DNA from: Herbiconiux sp. VKM Ac-1786
Lineage (GTDB): Bacteria > Actinomycetota > Actinomycetes > Actinomycetales > Microbacteriaceae
NCBI RefSeq assembly: GCF_015350805.1
Contig: NZ_JADKSG010000001.1
Location: 1,908,513-1,972,512 of the forward strand
Direction: 5' to 3'
DNA: 64,000 nt
Shown one piece after another: positions 42,306-50,098 of this stretch; position 1 is the first letter of the stretch; every line of letters starts with the position of its first letter. The notes beneath the pieces are model-generated. The model was not told the DNA's origin. It was given only the letters and a program-made list of their open reading frames with translations, and did not search any database. The translations under genes were made by a program, and so were the position numbers.

Positions 42306-44078
42306 CTACCCCAGCAACCACACCGCCGCATCCGGCGCCAACGCCGCCTCCCCGAGATCTTCGCTGGCGACGAGCACCTGCCCCGGCAGCTCCGCCGGCA
42401 GCTCGACCGGAGTCGTCCCCGTGTTCGCGATCACCACGACCCCGTTGTTCCGGAACGCGATCACGTCCGGCCCGTACCCCGGCAGCCACTCGAGCGTGCC
42501 GGTGCCGAGGGCGTACTGCGACCGCAGAGCGAGCAGCGCGGTGTAGAGCGACAGCGTCGACCCGGGCACGCCCTCCTGCGAGTCGCGGGCGTAGGCGTCC
42601 CAGTCGCCGGGCTGCGGCAGCCAGCTGGCGGTCGAGCCCGCGGGGCCGAAGCCGTAGGTGGTCGCGCCGGCCTGCCACGGGATCGGCACCCGGCAGCCGT
42701 CGCGCCCGAAGCGGGCGCCGTGGGTGCGGAACCAGGTCGGGTCCTGCCGGGCGTCGTCGGGCAGGTCGATGACCTCGGGCAGCCCGAGCTCCTCGCCCTG
42801 GTAGACGTAAGCGCTGCCGGGCAGGGCGAGCATCACCGCGGTCGCGGCGCGCGCACGGCGCAGGCCTGCGGCCCGGTCGGGCAGCCCGGGGGAGTTCGGG
42901 CCGAGCCCGTCGCCCTGCGGGTTCTCGGCGGTGAGGGCGAGTCGCGTGGCGTGCCGCACGACGTCGTGGTTCGACAGCACCCAGGTCGACGGCGCCCCGA
43001 CGGTGGCGAAGGCCGAGATCGAGGTGTCGATGACGCCGCGCAGCTGCGAGGCCGACCAGCCCGCCTCGAGGTAGGTGAAGTTGAACGCCTGCTGCATCTC
43101 GTCGGGACGCACCCAGCGCGCCAGCTTCGTCAGCGGCTCCACCCAGGCCTCGGCGCAGAGCACGCGGTCGCCCTCGTACTCCTCGAGCACGGCGTGCCAG
43201 CTGCGGTAGATCTCGTGCACGCCGTCCTGCGCCCAGTACGGCGGGGTGGGCGGGTCGAGGGTCGCGTCGGCGAGGATCTCGGGCTCGAGCCCCACGACCC
43301 CGCCGCCCATGCTGCCGCCGCCCTCGGGCGGGGTGTAGTCGGGCAGCCCTGCCTCCTTGATCAGGCCGTGCGCCACGTCGACACGGAACCCGTCGACGCC
43401 CCGGTCGAGCCAGAACCGCAGGATGTCGAGGAACTGCTGCCGCACCCACGGGTTCTCCCAGTCGAGGTCGGGCTGGCTGCGGTCGAACAGGTGCAGGTAC
43501 CACTGGCCGGGCGTGCCGTCGGGGTTCGTGACGCGCTCCCAGGCGGGCCCGCCGAACACCGACTCCCAGTTGTTGGGCGCCTCGTCGCCGTTCGGCCCCT
43601 TGCCGTCGCGGAACATGTACCGCGCGCGCTCGGGGCTCCCCTCCGGCGCGGCGAGGGCCTCCTTGAACCAGACGTGGTCCCACGAGGTGTGGTTGGGCAC
43701 CAGGTCGACGATGACGCGGATGCCGAGGGCATGCGCTCGCTCGAGCATCCGGTCGAAGTCGTCGAGGGTGCCGAAGAGCGGGTCGACGTCGCAGTAGTCG
43801 GCCACGTCGTAGCCCGCGTCGTGCTGCGGGGAGGTCATGAACGGGGAGAGCCAGACGGCGTCGACCCCGAGCGTCGCGAGCGAGTCGAGGCGCGCGGTGA
43901 TGCCCGGCAGGTCACCGACCCCGTCGCCGTCGGAGTCGGCGAACGAGCGCGGATAGATCTGGTAGATCACGGCGGAGCGCCACCATTCGCCCCCCGTTCG
44001 AACGAGGGCGGTCGTGGTCTCGGTCTCCGGCTCGTCGGCAGCGGTGGCGCCGGGCTCGGGCGAGGTCTCGATAGTCAT
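42306..44078 (-). CDS. GH13 alpha-glucosidase/oligo-1,6-glucosidase-type enzyme
   Basis: 590 residues of the alpha-amylase family. VIYQIYPRSFADSDGDGVGDL opens the barrel, then DLVPNHTS, the nucleophile Asp in GVDGFRVDVAHG, the acid Glu in VLCAEAWVEPL and WVLSNHDVVRHATR. The C-terminal beta domain ends LAPDAAVWLLG. No signal peptide is seen, so it acts in the cytoplasm on imported malto- or isomalto-oligosaccharides. ATG 44078 is chosen because TAGAGT lies seven bases before it. A LacI-type operator covers the -35 region. Confidence 0.9.
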   Translation of the reverse strand: MTIETSPEPGATAADEPETETTTALVRTGGEWWRSAVIYQIYPRSFADSDGDGVGDLPGITARLDSLATLGVDAVWLSPFMTSPQHDAGYDVADYCDVDPLFGTLDDFDRMLERAHALGIRVIVDLVPNHTSWDHVWFKEALAAPEGSPERARYMFRDGKGPNGDEAPNNWESVFGGPAWERVTNPDGTPGQWYLHLFDRSQPDLDWENPWVRQQFLDILRFWLDRGVDGFRVDVAHGLIKEAGLPDYTPPEGGGSMGGGVVGLEPEILADATLDPPTPPYWAQDGVHEIYRSWHAVLEEYEGDRVLCAEAWVEPLTKLARWVRPDEMQQAFNFTYLEAGWSASQLRGVIDTSISAFATVGAPSTWVLSNHDVVRHATRLALTAENPQGDGLGPNSPGLPDRAAGLRRARAATAVMLALPGSAYVYQGEELGLPEVIDLPDDARQDPTWFRTHGARFGRDGCRVPIPWQAGATTYGFGPAGSTASWLPQPGDWDAYARDSQEGVPGSTLSLYTALLALRSQYALGTGTLEWLPGYGPDVIAFRNNGVVVIANTGTTPVELPAELPGQVLVASEDLGEAALAPDAAVWLLG

Positions 44079-44085
44079 GGGGAGA

Positions 44086-44114
44086 ACTCTAACGGCGTCT
44101 GGAATCGTTTGCAC
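44086..44114 (-). promoter_or_regulatory. Promoter with LacI-family operator
   Basis: Minus strand: GTGCAA (44114-44109), 17 bases, TAGAGT (44091-44086). TGGAATCGTTTGCA (44100-44113) fits TGNAANCGNTNNCA, the LacI/CcpA-type operator pattern, and overlaps the -35. Confidence 0.65.
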
Positions 44115-44240
44115 ACGACGGGCTCCGGATGCTCGTCGCGGCCCAGAAGGCCTCCACGACGCCCCGCGACGAAACCTGCCCCGCGGGGATGCTATTCTCT
44201 ACTGGTGCCAAAAGCGCCCGGGTTCCGGGCTGCATTGCGC

Positions 44241-44312
<72 letters not shown>

Positions 44313-44345
44313 CCGCTTCCCGGAGGCTGGTCCTCCGGAAGCCGC

Positions 44346-44419
44346 GGCGGGGTAGCTCAGTTGGTTAGAGCACACGGCTCATAATCGTGGGGTCGCGGGT
44401 TCAAGTCCCGCTCCCGCTA
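44346..44419 (+). tRNA. tRNA-Met (CAT), elongator-like
   Basis: Acceptor GGCGGGG pairs with TCCCGCT with two end wobbles. The anticodon stem CACGG/TCGTG carries loop CTCATAA. The initiator hallmark (three G-C pairs below the loop) is absent. An Ile-CAT identity cannot be excluded. Confidence 0.88.
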
Positions 44420-44421
44420 CG

Positions 44422-44456
44422 AAAACCCCCAAGATCTCGCCATCTTGGGGGTTTTT
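44422..44456 (+). terminator. Intrinsic terminator after the tRNA pair
   Basis: Perfect 14-bp stem AAAACCCCCAAGAT / ATCTTGGGGGTTTT with loop CTCGCC and a T tail. Confidence 0.92.
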
Positions 44457-44468
44457 CCGTTCCCGCCC

Positions 44469-44954
44469 TCAGGGCCGGGCGCGCACGTCGGCCAGCACGG
44501 CCGGGTCGGTGCAGCCGCGCGCGAAGCCGCGGAGGCGGCGATCGATGTCGTGCTGCAGCAGCAGCGCGCCGATGCGCTCGGCGAGGGGCGCGAGCCAGCG
44601 CGGGCGGCAGGTGAAGCTGTAGCGCCAGATGGCCAGGGTGCTGTCGGGGTCGCCGTCCACGGGCGAGAAGCGCCAGCCGCCGGCGAGGCGCTCGAAGAAC
44701 CACGAGCCCTTCGTCATGCGCATTCCCACGTTCGAGGGCGGGTTGTACGAGACGTACTCGCTGATCATCCGGAGCCCGAAGCGCTGCACGGTGAAGGTGC
44801 GCACGCCCTTGGCCGGCACGGTCGCGCCGTCGAGGAGCTGTTGGCGGCGGATGAAGGTGTCCCAGCGCATCCGCGTCTCACCCGTCGTCTGCGACACGGC
44901 GAACGCGACCTCGGGGCTGACGGGCACGACGCAGCGCGATTCGATGACGGGCAT
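44469..44954 (-). CDS. SRPBCC/START-like protein
   Basis: 161 residues of the polyketide cyclase/START helix-grip fold. SPEVAFAVSQTTGETRMRWDTFI opens the domain, beta strands follow with MRMTKGSWFFERLAGGWRFSP, and a long C-terminal helix spans LAPLAERIGALLLQHDIDRRLRGFARGC. Such proteins hold small hydrophobic ligands or lipids. Nothing around it indicates its ligand. It converges with the tRNA-Met terminator region. Confidence 0.75.
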   Translation of the reverse strand: MPVIESRCVVPVSPEVAFAVSQTTGETRMRWDTFIRRQQLLDGATVPAKGVRTFTVQRFGLRMISEYVSYNPPSNVGMRMTKGSWFFERLAGGWRFSPVDGDPDSTLAIWRYSFTCRPRWLAPLAERIGALLLQHDIDRRLRGFARGCTDPAVLADVRARP

Positions 44955-45097
44955 GAGCCCACCCTGGCACGCCCGGCCCGGCCCGGCGGGCGGCGCGGCG
45001 CGGCGCGGGGCAGGGGTGCGGGCGACGGGTGTGCGCGCCCGGCGTTCGGTCAGGGCGTGTTCAGGATGCTCGGCGCCGCCTCTGCGAAGGTGGAGCC

Positions 45098-45628
45098 ATG
45101 TTCGGCCTCGCCCTCAACCTGCTCTTCGCCGCAATGCTCGCGACGCTGACGCTGGTGGCGCTGGTGCGGGCCCTCGTGCCGGCGCCGGTGCGGCCGCTGC
45201 CCGTGGTGCTGCTGACCCTGATCTGGGCGGCGGCGGTCGGATTCATGACCCTCCGGCCCGGAACGGGCCTCGGTGTGCGGCTGAACCTCCTGCCCCTGCA
45301 GTTCGACGGGCCGGGCAGCACGGTGGATGCGGTGCTGAACACCTTCGTCTTCCTGCCACTGGGGCTCCTGATGGTGCTCGCGGGGGCGCGGCTGCGCACG
45401 GTGCTCGTCGTGGCGCTGGCGAGCACGCTGACCATCGAGGTGACGCAGTACGTCACCGATCTCGGTCGAACGGCCGACGTCAACGACGTGATCACGAACA
45501 CCGTGGGCGCACTCCTCGGCGCAGCCGTCCTGCTCGGACTCCGACGTCTGGGGCGGGCGCTGAACGCGCCGCCCCGGCCGGCCGCGACGGGGCTGACGCC
45601 CGCCGCGACCGGCCCCCTCCGCCCCTAG
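45098..45628 (+). CDS. VanZ-family membrane protein
   Basis: 176 residues with four or five helices. The family signature runs from PVVLLTLIWAAAVGFMTLRPG through LNLLPLQFDG and AVLNTFVFLPLGLLM to LTIEVTQYVTDLGRTADVNDVITNTVGALLG. VanZ proteins are linked to glycopeptide tolerance, though most members have no proven role. ATG 45098 follows GAAGGTGGAG. It lies 11 bases before the next gene's ATG. Confidence 0.88.
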   Translation: MFGLALNLLFAAMLATLTLVALVRALVPAPVRPLPVVLLTLIWAAAVGFMTLRPGTGLGVRLNLLPLQFDGPGSTVDAVLNTFVFLPLGLLMVLAGARLRTVLVVALASTLTIEVTQYVTDLGRTADVNDVITNTVGALLGAAVLLGLRRLGRALNAPPRPAATGLTPAATGPLRP

Positions 45629-45631
45629 ACT
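45626..45631 (+). promoter_or_regulatory. -10 box of the RNA methyltransferase gene
   Basis: TAGACT at the very end of the VanZ gene, eight bases before ATG 45640. Confidence 0.45.
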
Positions 45632-45639
45632 CTCCTTCC

Positions 45640-46461
45640 ATGCCCGTCGTCCCCGTAGCCGACCTCACCGACCCCCGCCTCACCGACTACGCCCACACGA
45701 CCGACGTCGCCCTGAAGAACTCCCGCCGCGACGAGCGCGGTCGCGAGCACGGCCTCTACCTCGCCGAGTCGCTGCTGGTGCTCGAGCGGGCGCTGGCCGC
45801 CGGGCACGTGCCGCGCTCGGTGCTCGCGCTCGGCACCAGCGCCGACGAGGCGGTCGCCGCGCTGGCCGCCGCCGGGCATCCGGAGACCCCCGTCTTCGTC
45901 GGCCCGGGCGAGCTGCTCGCCGAGCTCACGGGCTACCTGCTGCACCGCGGCCTGGTCGCCTCGATGGCGAGGCCCGCGCTGCCCGACCCGGCGACCCTGC
46001 TGACGGATGCGCGCCGCGTCGTCGTGATCGAGAACGTCGTCGACCCGACGAACGTCGGCGCCATCTTCCGCTCGGCGGGGTCGATCGGGGCCGATGCGGT
46101 GCTGGTGTCGCCGCGCTGCTCGGATCCGTTCTACCGGCGCGCGATCCGCGTGAGCATGGGCACCGTGCTGCAGGTGCCGTGGACGCGCGCGGGCGAGTGG
46201 GACGAGCTGGCGCCGCAGCTGCACGGGCTCGGGTTCCACGTCGCGGCGCTCGCGCTGACGCCCGACGCGGTGAGCCTCCGCGACTTCGAGCGGGCGGTGC
46301 CCGAGCGCGTCGCGCTGGTGCTCGGCGCGGAGGGCGAGGGTCTGACGCCCGAGGCGATCGCGGCGGCGGACACGGTGGTGCGCATCCCGATGCTGCACGG
46401 CATCGACTCGCTCAACGTCGCGGCGGCCAGCGCGGTCGCGCTCTGGGCGGTCGCCCGCTGA
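45640..46461 (+). CDS. TrmH-family (SPOUT) RNA methyltransferase
   Basis: 273 residues. An N-terminal substrate-binding domain (about 1-105, with GLYLAESLLVLERAL) precedes the SPOUT knot: motif 1 VVVIENVVDPTNVGAIFRSA, motif 2 ALVLGAEGEGL, motif 3 IPMLHGIDSLNVAAASAVALW. It 2'-O-methylates ribose in rRNA or tRNA, and the exact nucleotide is unknown. The start ATG 45640 follows the VanZ stop by 11 bases and has its own -10 box. A nested palindrome lies after the stop. Confidence 0.9.
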   Translation: MPVVPVADLTDPRLTDYAHTTDVALKNSRRDERGREHGLYLAESLLVLERALAAGHVPRSVLALGTSADEAVAALAAAGHPETPVFVGPGELLAELTGYLLHRGLVASMARPALPDPATLLTDARRVVVIENVVDPTNVGAIFRSAGSIGADAVLVSPRCSDPFYRRAIRVSMGTVLQVPWTRAGEWDELAPQLHGLGFHVAALALTPDAVSLRDFERAVPERVALVLGAEGEGLTPEAIAAADTVVRIPMLHGIDSLNVAAASAVALWAVAR

Positions 46462-46488
46462 CCCCGCCCCGCACCCGCCCCGCTCCCC

Positions 46489-46550
46489 GATCGAGTTGCC
46501 ACTTTCCGCCCCAAAACGGCGCTTTTAGGGCGGATTTCGGCAACTCGATC
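46489..46550. repeat. Nested intergenic palindrome, copy 2
   Basis: Outer arms GATCGAGTTGCC (46489-46500) and its complement (46539-46550) enclose an inner stem CCGCCC-C-AAAA/TTTT-A-GGGCGG around a CGGCGC loop. It lies between convergent genes, as copy 1 does at 18328-18399. Confidence 0.85.
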
Positions 46551-46558
46551 GCGGAGGC

Positions 46559-47485
46559 TCAGCCCAGGCCGTCGAGGTAGCGCAGCAGGATGCCCTCGCG
46601 GAGCGCCCAGGGCGAGACCTCGAGCTCCTCGACGTCGTAGAGCTTCATCACCGAGTGCAGCACGATGGCGCCGGCGACGATCTGGAAGGTGCGGTCGGGC
46701 GTGATCCCGGGCAGCGCCTGCCGCGCCTCCGCGGGCAGCTGGCCGAGGCGCGGGATCCAGTCCTTCAGCTCCGAGCGCCGCAGCGTGACGATGTCGCCGG
46801 TGGCGCCCGGGCGCGTGGAGCCCGCGAGGCGTGCGAGAGAGCGGATCGTCTTCGACGAGCCGACGACGTGGTCGAACGGGGGCTGTCCGGCGAACAGGGG
46901 CAGGGCATCCGCTCGCATGACCTGACGCGAGTGCGCCCGCAGCTCGAGCATCTGGGCAGGCGTCGGCGGGTCGCTCGGGAAGAACTGCACGGTCGTGCGC
47001 CCGGCCCCGAGCGGCAGCGACACCGCGACCTCGGGGTACTCGTCGCTGCCGGCCGCGATCTCGAGCGAGCCGCCGCCGATGTCGAAGAGCAGGATGTTGC
47101 CGGACGACCAGCCGTACCAGCGCCGGATCGCGAGGAACGTCAGCCGCCCCTCGTCCTCCCCGCTGAGCACGCGCAGCGCGACCCCGGTGGACGCCTCGAT
47201 GCGCGCCAGCACCTCCTCGCCGTTCCGCGCCTCGCGGAGGGCCGAGGTGGCCATCGGCAGCAGCTCCTCGATGCCCTCGCGGCGGGCGACCGCCATGGCC
47301 GAGGCGATGGCGGCGACGATCGCCTCGACGCCCTCGGCGCTGATCGCCCCGTCGGGCTCGAGGTAGCGCATGAGTCGCAGCACCGACTTGTGCGAGGCCT
47401 GCGGCACGGGGCGGGCACCCGGATGCGCGTCCACGACGATCAGGTGGACGGTGTTCGATCCCACATCCAGCACTCCGAGTCGCAC
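46559..47485 (-). CDS. Ppx/GppA phosphatase family protein
   Basis: 308 residues of the ASKHA fold. LGVLDVGSNTVHLIVVDAHPG is the first phosphate loop, LLFDIGGGSLEIAAGSDEYP the second, and DHVVGSSKTIRSLARLAG the adenosine/adapter segment. Members hydrolyse polyphosphate or (p)ppGpp, and the actinobacterial short forms mostly act on polyphosphate. GTG 47485 is six bases after minus-strand TAGGGT. The gene is divergent from the HadA-like gene, and that intergenic region holds two leaderless promoters. Confidence 0.9.
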   Translation of the reverse strand: MRLGVLDVGSNTVHLIVVDAHPGARPVPQASHKSVLRLMRYLEPDGAISAEGVEAIVAAIASAMAVARREGIEELLPMATSALREARNGEEVLARIEASTGVALRVLSGEDEGRLTFLAIRRWYGWSSGNILLFDIGGGSLEIAAGSDEYPEVAVSLPLGAGRTTVQFFPSDPPTPAQMLELRAHSRQVMRADALPLFAGQPPFDHVVGSSKTIRSLARLAGSTRPGATGDIVTLRRSELKDWIPRLGQLPAEARQALPGITPDRTFQIVAGAIVLHSVMKLYDVEELEVSPWALREGILLRYLDGLG

Positions 47486-47491
47486 ACCCCG

Positions 47492-47572
47492 ACCCTAGCG
47501 GAGCAGCGGGGGCCGCCCGGCCGGCGCCCGGCACGAGCATCCGGATGCCCGCCCCCGCCCCGCCCGTAGACT
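47492..47572. promoter_or_regulatory. Divergent leaderless promoters of ppx/gppA and hadA-like genes
   Basis: Minus-strand TAGGGT (47497-47492) is six bases before GTG 47485, and plus-strand TAGACT (47567-47572) is six bases before GTG 47579. Confidence 0.6.
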
Positions 47573-47578
47573 GGACGC

Positions 47579-48025
47579 GTGCCAGTCAACCCAGCCCTGA
47601 CCGACCGCGCGTTCCCCGCGACCGGGTCGTACCTGGTGGGCCGCGAGAAGGTGCGCGAGTTCGCCCGCGCCGTCTTCTCGACGAACCCCCTCAACTTCAG
47701 CGTCGAGGCCGCGCAGGCCGCCGGCTACGCCGACGTCGTCGCGCCGCCGACCTTCGCGATCGTGGTGCAGGAGCTCACGCTCTCCCAGCTGCTCGCCGAG
47801 GAGGACGCCGGCATCGAGCTCACCCACGTGGTGCACGGCGAGCAGCGCTTCGACCACAGCCGGCCGATCGTCGCCGGCGACGAGCTGACCGCGCAGCTGC
47901 GCGTCACGAGCATCAAGACCCTGGGCGGCAACGCGATGGTGGTGGCCGAGACGAGCATCACGGATGCGGCGGGGGAGCACGTGGCCACCGCGGTCTCCAC
48001 GCTCGTGGTGAGGGGAGACGCATGA
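47579..48025 (+). CDS. MaoC-like N-terminal dehydratase (HadA/UPF0336-like)
   Basis: 148 residues with a single hotdog fold. It starts PVNPALTDRAFPATGSYLVGREKVREFARAV and has ADVVAPPTFAIVVQE in the central helix, as in the actinobacterial FAS1-dehydratase/UPF0336 group (HadA or HadC of mycobacteria). It lacks the full D-x-N-x-x-H motif and would be the non-catalytic partner of the MaoC protein encoded next. The two genes overlap by four bases. Expected role: 3-hydroxyacyl thioester dehydration. Confidence 0.85.
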   Translation: MPVNPALTDRAFPATGSYLVGREKVREFARAVFSTNPLNFSVEAAQAAGYADVVAPPTFAIVVQELTLSQLLAEEDAGIELTHVVHGEQRFDHSRPIVAGDELTAQLRVTSIKTLGGNAMVVAETSITDAAGEHVATAVSTLVVRGDA

Positions 48026-48447
48026 GCGCCGAGATCGTGCACCGCTACGAGAAGGGCGACGAGGTCGCTCGCGCCACCTACCCGATCACGCGCGAGTCGC
48101 TCGTGCGCTACGCGGGGGCGTCGGGGGACTTCAACGCCATCCACTACCGCGACGACGTCGCCGCGAGCGTCGGCCTGCCCGGCGTGCTCGCGCACGGCAT
48201 GCTCACCATGGGCCTCGCGGTGCAGCCCGTCGTCGACTGGGTCGGCGACCCGGCCCGCATCGGCGCCTACCAGGTGCGGTTCACCCGCCCCGTGGTGGTC
48301 GACCCGGCCTCGGGCGCGACGATCGAGGTCGTCGCGAAGATCGGCGCCCTCGACGAGGAGGCCGGCACCGCCCGCATCGACCTGACCGTCACGGTCGACG
48401 GGCAGACGGTGCTCGGCAAGGCGCAGGTGAGCGTCACCCTGCCATGA
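48022..48447 (+). CDS. MaoC-family dehydratase (HadB-like)
   Basis: 141 residues. The hydratase 2 motif is intact in YAGASGDFNAIHYRDDVAASVGLPGVLAHGMLTMGL, where Asp and His form the catalytic pair. It should dehydrate 3-hydroxyacyl thioesters together with the HadA-like subunit. In mycobacteria the homologous pair lies next to tRNA-Trp, secE and nusG; here those genes are 12 kb away. Start ATG 48022 overlaps the previous stop codon, and the stop codon overlaps the MurB start. Confidence 0.88.
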   Translation: MSAEIVHRYEKGDEVARATYPITRESLVRYAGASGDFNAIHYRDDVAASVGLPGVLAHGMLTMGLAVQPVVDWVGDPARIGAYQVRFTRPVVVDPASGATIEVVAKIGALDEEAGTARIDLTVTVDGQTVLGKAQVSVTLP

Positions 48448-49586
48448 GCCTGGCCCGCTTCACCACCCTGCAGGTCGGCGGCCCCGCCGCCTCGCTCGAG
48501 ACCGCGACCACCGAGCCCGAGCTGCTGGCGCTCGCCGAGGGGCTCGACCCCGACGAGGAGTGGCTGGTGCTCGGGGGCGGCTCCAACGTCCTGGTCTCGG
48601 ACGAGGGGTTCGACGGCACGGTCGTGCGGGTGGCCACCCGCGGGATCGTGCAGCTTCCGGCGCCTGCGGGGTCGGTGCGGCTCAGGGTGCAGGCCGGGCA
48701 TCCGTGGGACGAGCTCGTCGCGCACACCGTCGCCGAGGGATTCAGCGGCATCGAGGCGCTCTCGGGCATCCCCGGGTCGACCGGGGCGGCACCCATCCAG
48801 AACATCGGCGCCTACGGCCAGGAGGTCGGCGCGTCGATCGAGTCGCTCGACTTCTACGACGTCGAGGCGGGGCGGGTGAGGCGGATGCCCGTGGCCGAGC
48901 TGGGGCTCGGCTACCGCACCTCGGTGTTCAAGCGGGGGCTGCGGGGGGTGGTGCTGTCGGTGACGTTCGTGCTGGCTGCTTCGTCTTCGTCTGCTTCTTC
49001 CTCGGGGCTCAGTGCGCCCGTGGCGTACGGGCAGCTGGCGACGGCGCTCGGGGTGGCGGTGGGCGAGCGGATGCCGCTGCAGCAGGTGCGCGACACGGTG
49101 CTGCGGCTGCGGGCCTCGAAGGGCATGGTCCTCGACCCGGCCGACCCCGATTCGGTCAGTGCCGGCTCGTTCTTCACCAACCCGATCGTCACCGAGCGGG
49201 CCGCCCGGGCGCTGCCGTCGTCGGCACCGCGCTGGCAGGTCGAGCCGGATGCGCCCGACCTCGTGATTCCGCTCGACCCCGCTGCGCTCGCGCAGGAGGG
49301 CGCCGACGCCGGCACCGGCGTGTACTCGCGGGGTCCGGCCCCGGCGGAGTACCACGTGAAGCTCAGCGCGGCGTGGCTGATCGAGCAGGCGGGCGTGCGG
49401 CGCGGGTTCTCGCTGCCCGGGTCGACCGCCGCGATCTCGTCGAAGCACACGCTCGCGATCGTGAACCGGGCGGGGACGTCGGGGCGGGCATCCGATGTGG
49501 CCGAGCTGGCGCGGTTCGTGCAGGGGCGGGTGCTCGCGGAGTTCGGCGTGCAGCTGCACCCGGAGCCGGTGTACGTGGGGTTCTGA
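48444..49586 (+). CDS. murB: UDP-N-acetylenolpyruvoylglucosamine reductase
   Basis: 380 residues. FAD-binding pieces: LQVGGPAASLETA, VLGGGSNVLVSDEGFDGTVV and IEALSGIPGSTGAAPIQNIGAYGQEV. The catalytic Ser-containing segment SVSAGSFFTNPIV and the C-terminal KHTLAIVNRAGTSGRASDV complete the type I MurB. It reduces UDP-GlcNAc-enolpyruvate to UDP-MurNAc in peptidoglycan synthesis. A Ser/Ala-rich insert (AASSSSASSSG, about residue 175) uses T-ending codons unlike the rest. ATG 48444 overlaps the HadB-like stop codon. Confidence 0.95.
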   Translation: MSLARFTTLQVGGPAASLETATTEPELLALAEGLDPDEEWLVLGGGSNVLVSDEGFDGTVVRVATRGIVQLPAPAGSVRLRVQAGHPWDELVAHTVAEGFSGIEALSGIPGSTGAAPIQNIGAYGQEVGASIESLDFYDVEAGRVRRMPVAELGLGYRTSVFKRGLRGVVLSVTFVLAASSSSASSSGLSAPVAYGQLATALGVAVGERMPLQQVRDTVLRLRASKGMVLDPADPDSVSAGSFFTNPIVTERAARALPSSAPRWQVEPDAPDLVIPLDPAALAQEGADAGTGVYSRGPAPAEYHVKLSAAWLIEQAGVRRGFSLPGSTAAISSKHTLAIVNRAGTSGRASDVAELARFVQGRVLAEFGVQLHPEPVYVGF

Positions 49587-49616
49587 GGCTGTCATCCCGA
49601 TGTCGGGGGTGCCCTC

Positions 49617-49622
49617 TAGGGT
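49617..49622 (+). promoter_or_regulatory. Leaderless -10 box for the SRPBCC-like protein
   Basis: TAGGGT, six bases, then ATG 49629. Confidence 0.55.
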
Positions 49623-49628
49623 CTGAGC

Positions 49629-50024
49629 ATGACCTGGCCAGCCACGCACCTCTCCGTCTCGATCGACCGCACGCCCGCCGACGTGGCGGCCTTCGCCGGC
49701 GACCCCGCCAACCTGCCGCTCTGGGCGGCGGGGCTCGGCTCGGGGCTGCGCTCCGAGGGGGAGCGCTGGTTCGCCGATCTCGACGGCGGCACCATCGAGA
49801 TCCGGTTCACCGGGCCGGTCGAGGCGGGGGTGCTCGACCACGACGTCGTGCCCGAGACGGGTGAGACGGTGCACAACCCGCTGCGGGTGCTGGCGAACGA
49901 CCGGGGGAGCGAGGTCGTCTTCACGCTCTTCCGCCGGCCGGGGCTGAGCGACGCCGATCTCGCGGCCGATTCCGACGCGATCGCGGCCGATCTCGTCACC
50001 CTCAAACGCCTCCTCGAGGGGTGA
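49629..50024 (+). CDS. Small SRPBCC-like protein
   Basis: 131 residues. ATHLSVSIDRTPADVAAFAGDPANLPLWAAGLGSGLR matches the start of polyketide cyclase/SRPBCC domains, followed by alternating beta strands (GTIEIRFTG, SEVVFTLFRRPGLSD) and a C-terminal helix DSDAIAADLVTLKRLLEG. A bound small ligand is expected but none can be named. The gene is leaderless and stands alone between murB and the ABC exporter, with its own promoter. Confidence 0.7.
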   Translation: MTWPATHLSVSIDRTPADVAAFAGDPANLPLWAAGLGSGLRSEGERWFADLDGGTIEIRFTGPVEAGVLDHDVVPETGETVHNPLRVLANDRGSEVVFTLFRRPGLSDADLAADSDAIAADLVTLKRLLEG

Positions 50025-50037
50025 TCGCCCGTGGGTC

Positions 50038-50081
50038 TTGTGCTCGCCGCTGAACTCGGGCAATGTGTACGCCGTTCACAT
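50038..50081 (+). promoter_or_regulatory. Exporter promoter with TetR-type operator
   Basis: TTGTGC (50038-50043), 17 bases, CAATGT (50061-50066). ATGTGTACGCCGTTCACAT (50063-50081) is a 19-bp palindrome with one mismatched pair over the -10 and start site, as TetR-family operators typically are. No tetR gene is adjacent. Confidence 0.65.
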
Positions 50082-50098
50082 AGATGCAGGGAGAGCCG

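Noticed and set aside
44346-44419. Initiator tRNA-Met
   Set aside because: The three consecutive G-C pairs of initiator anticodon stems are absent.
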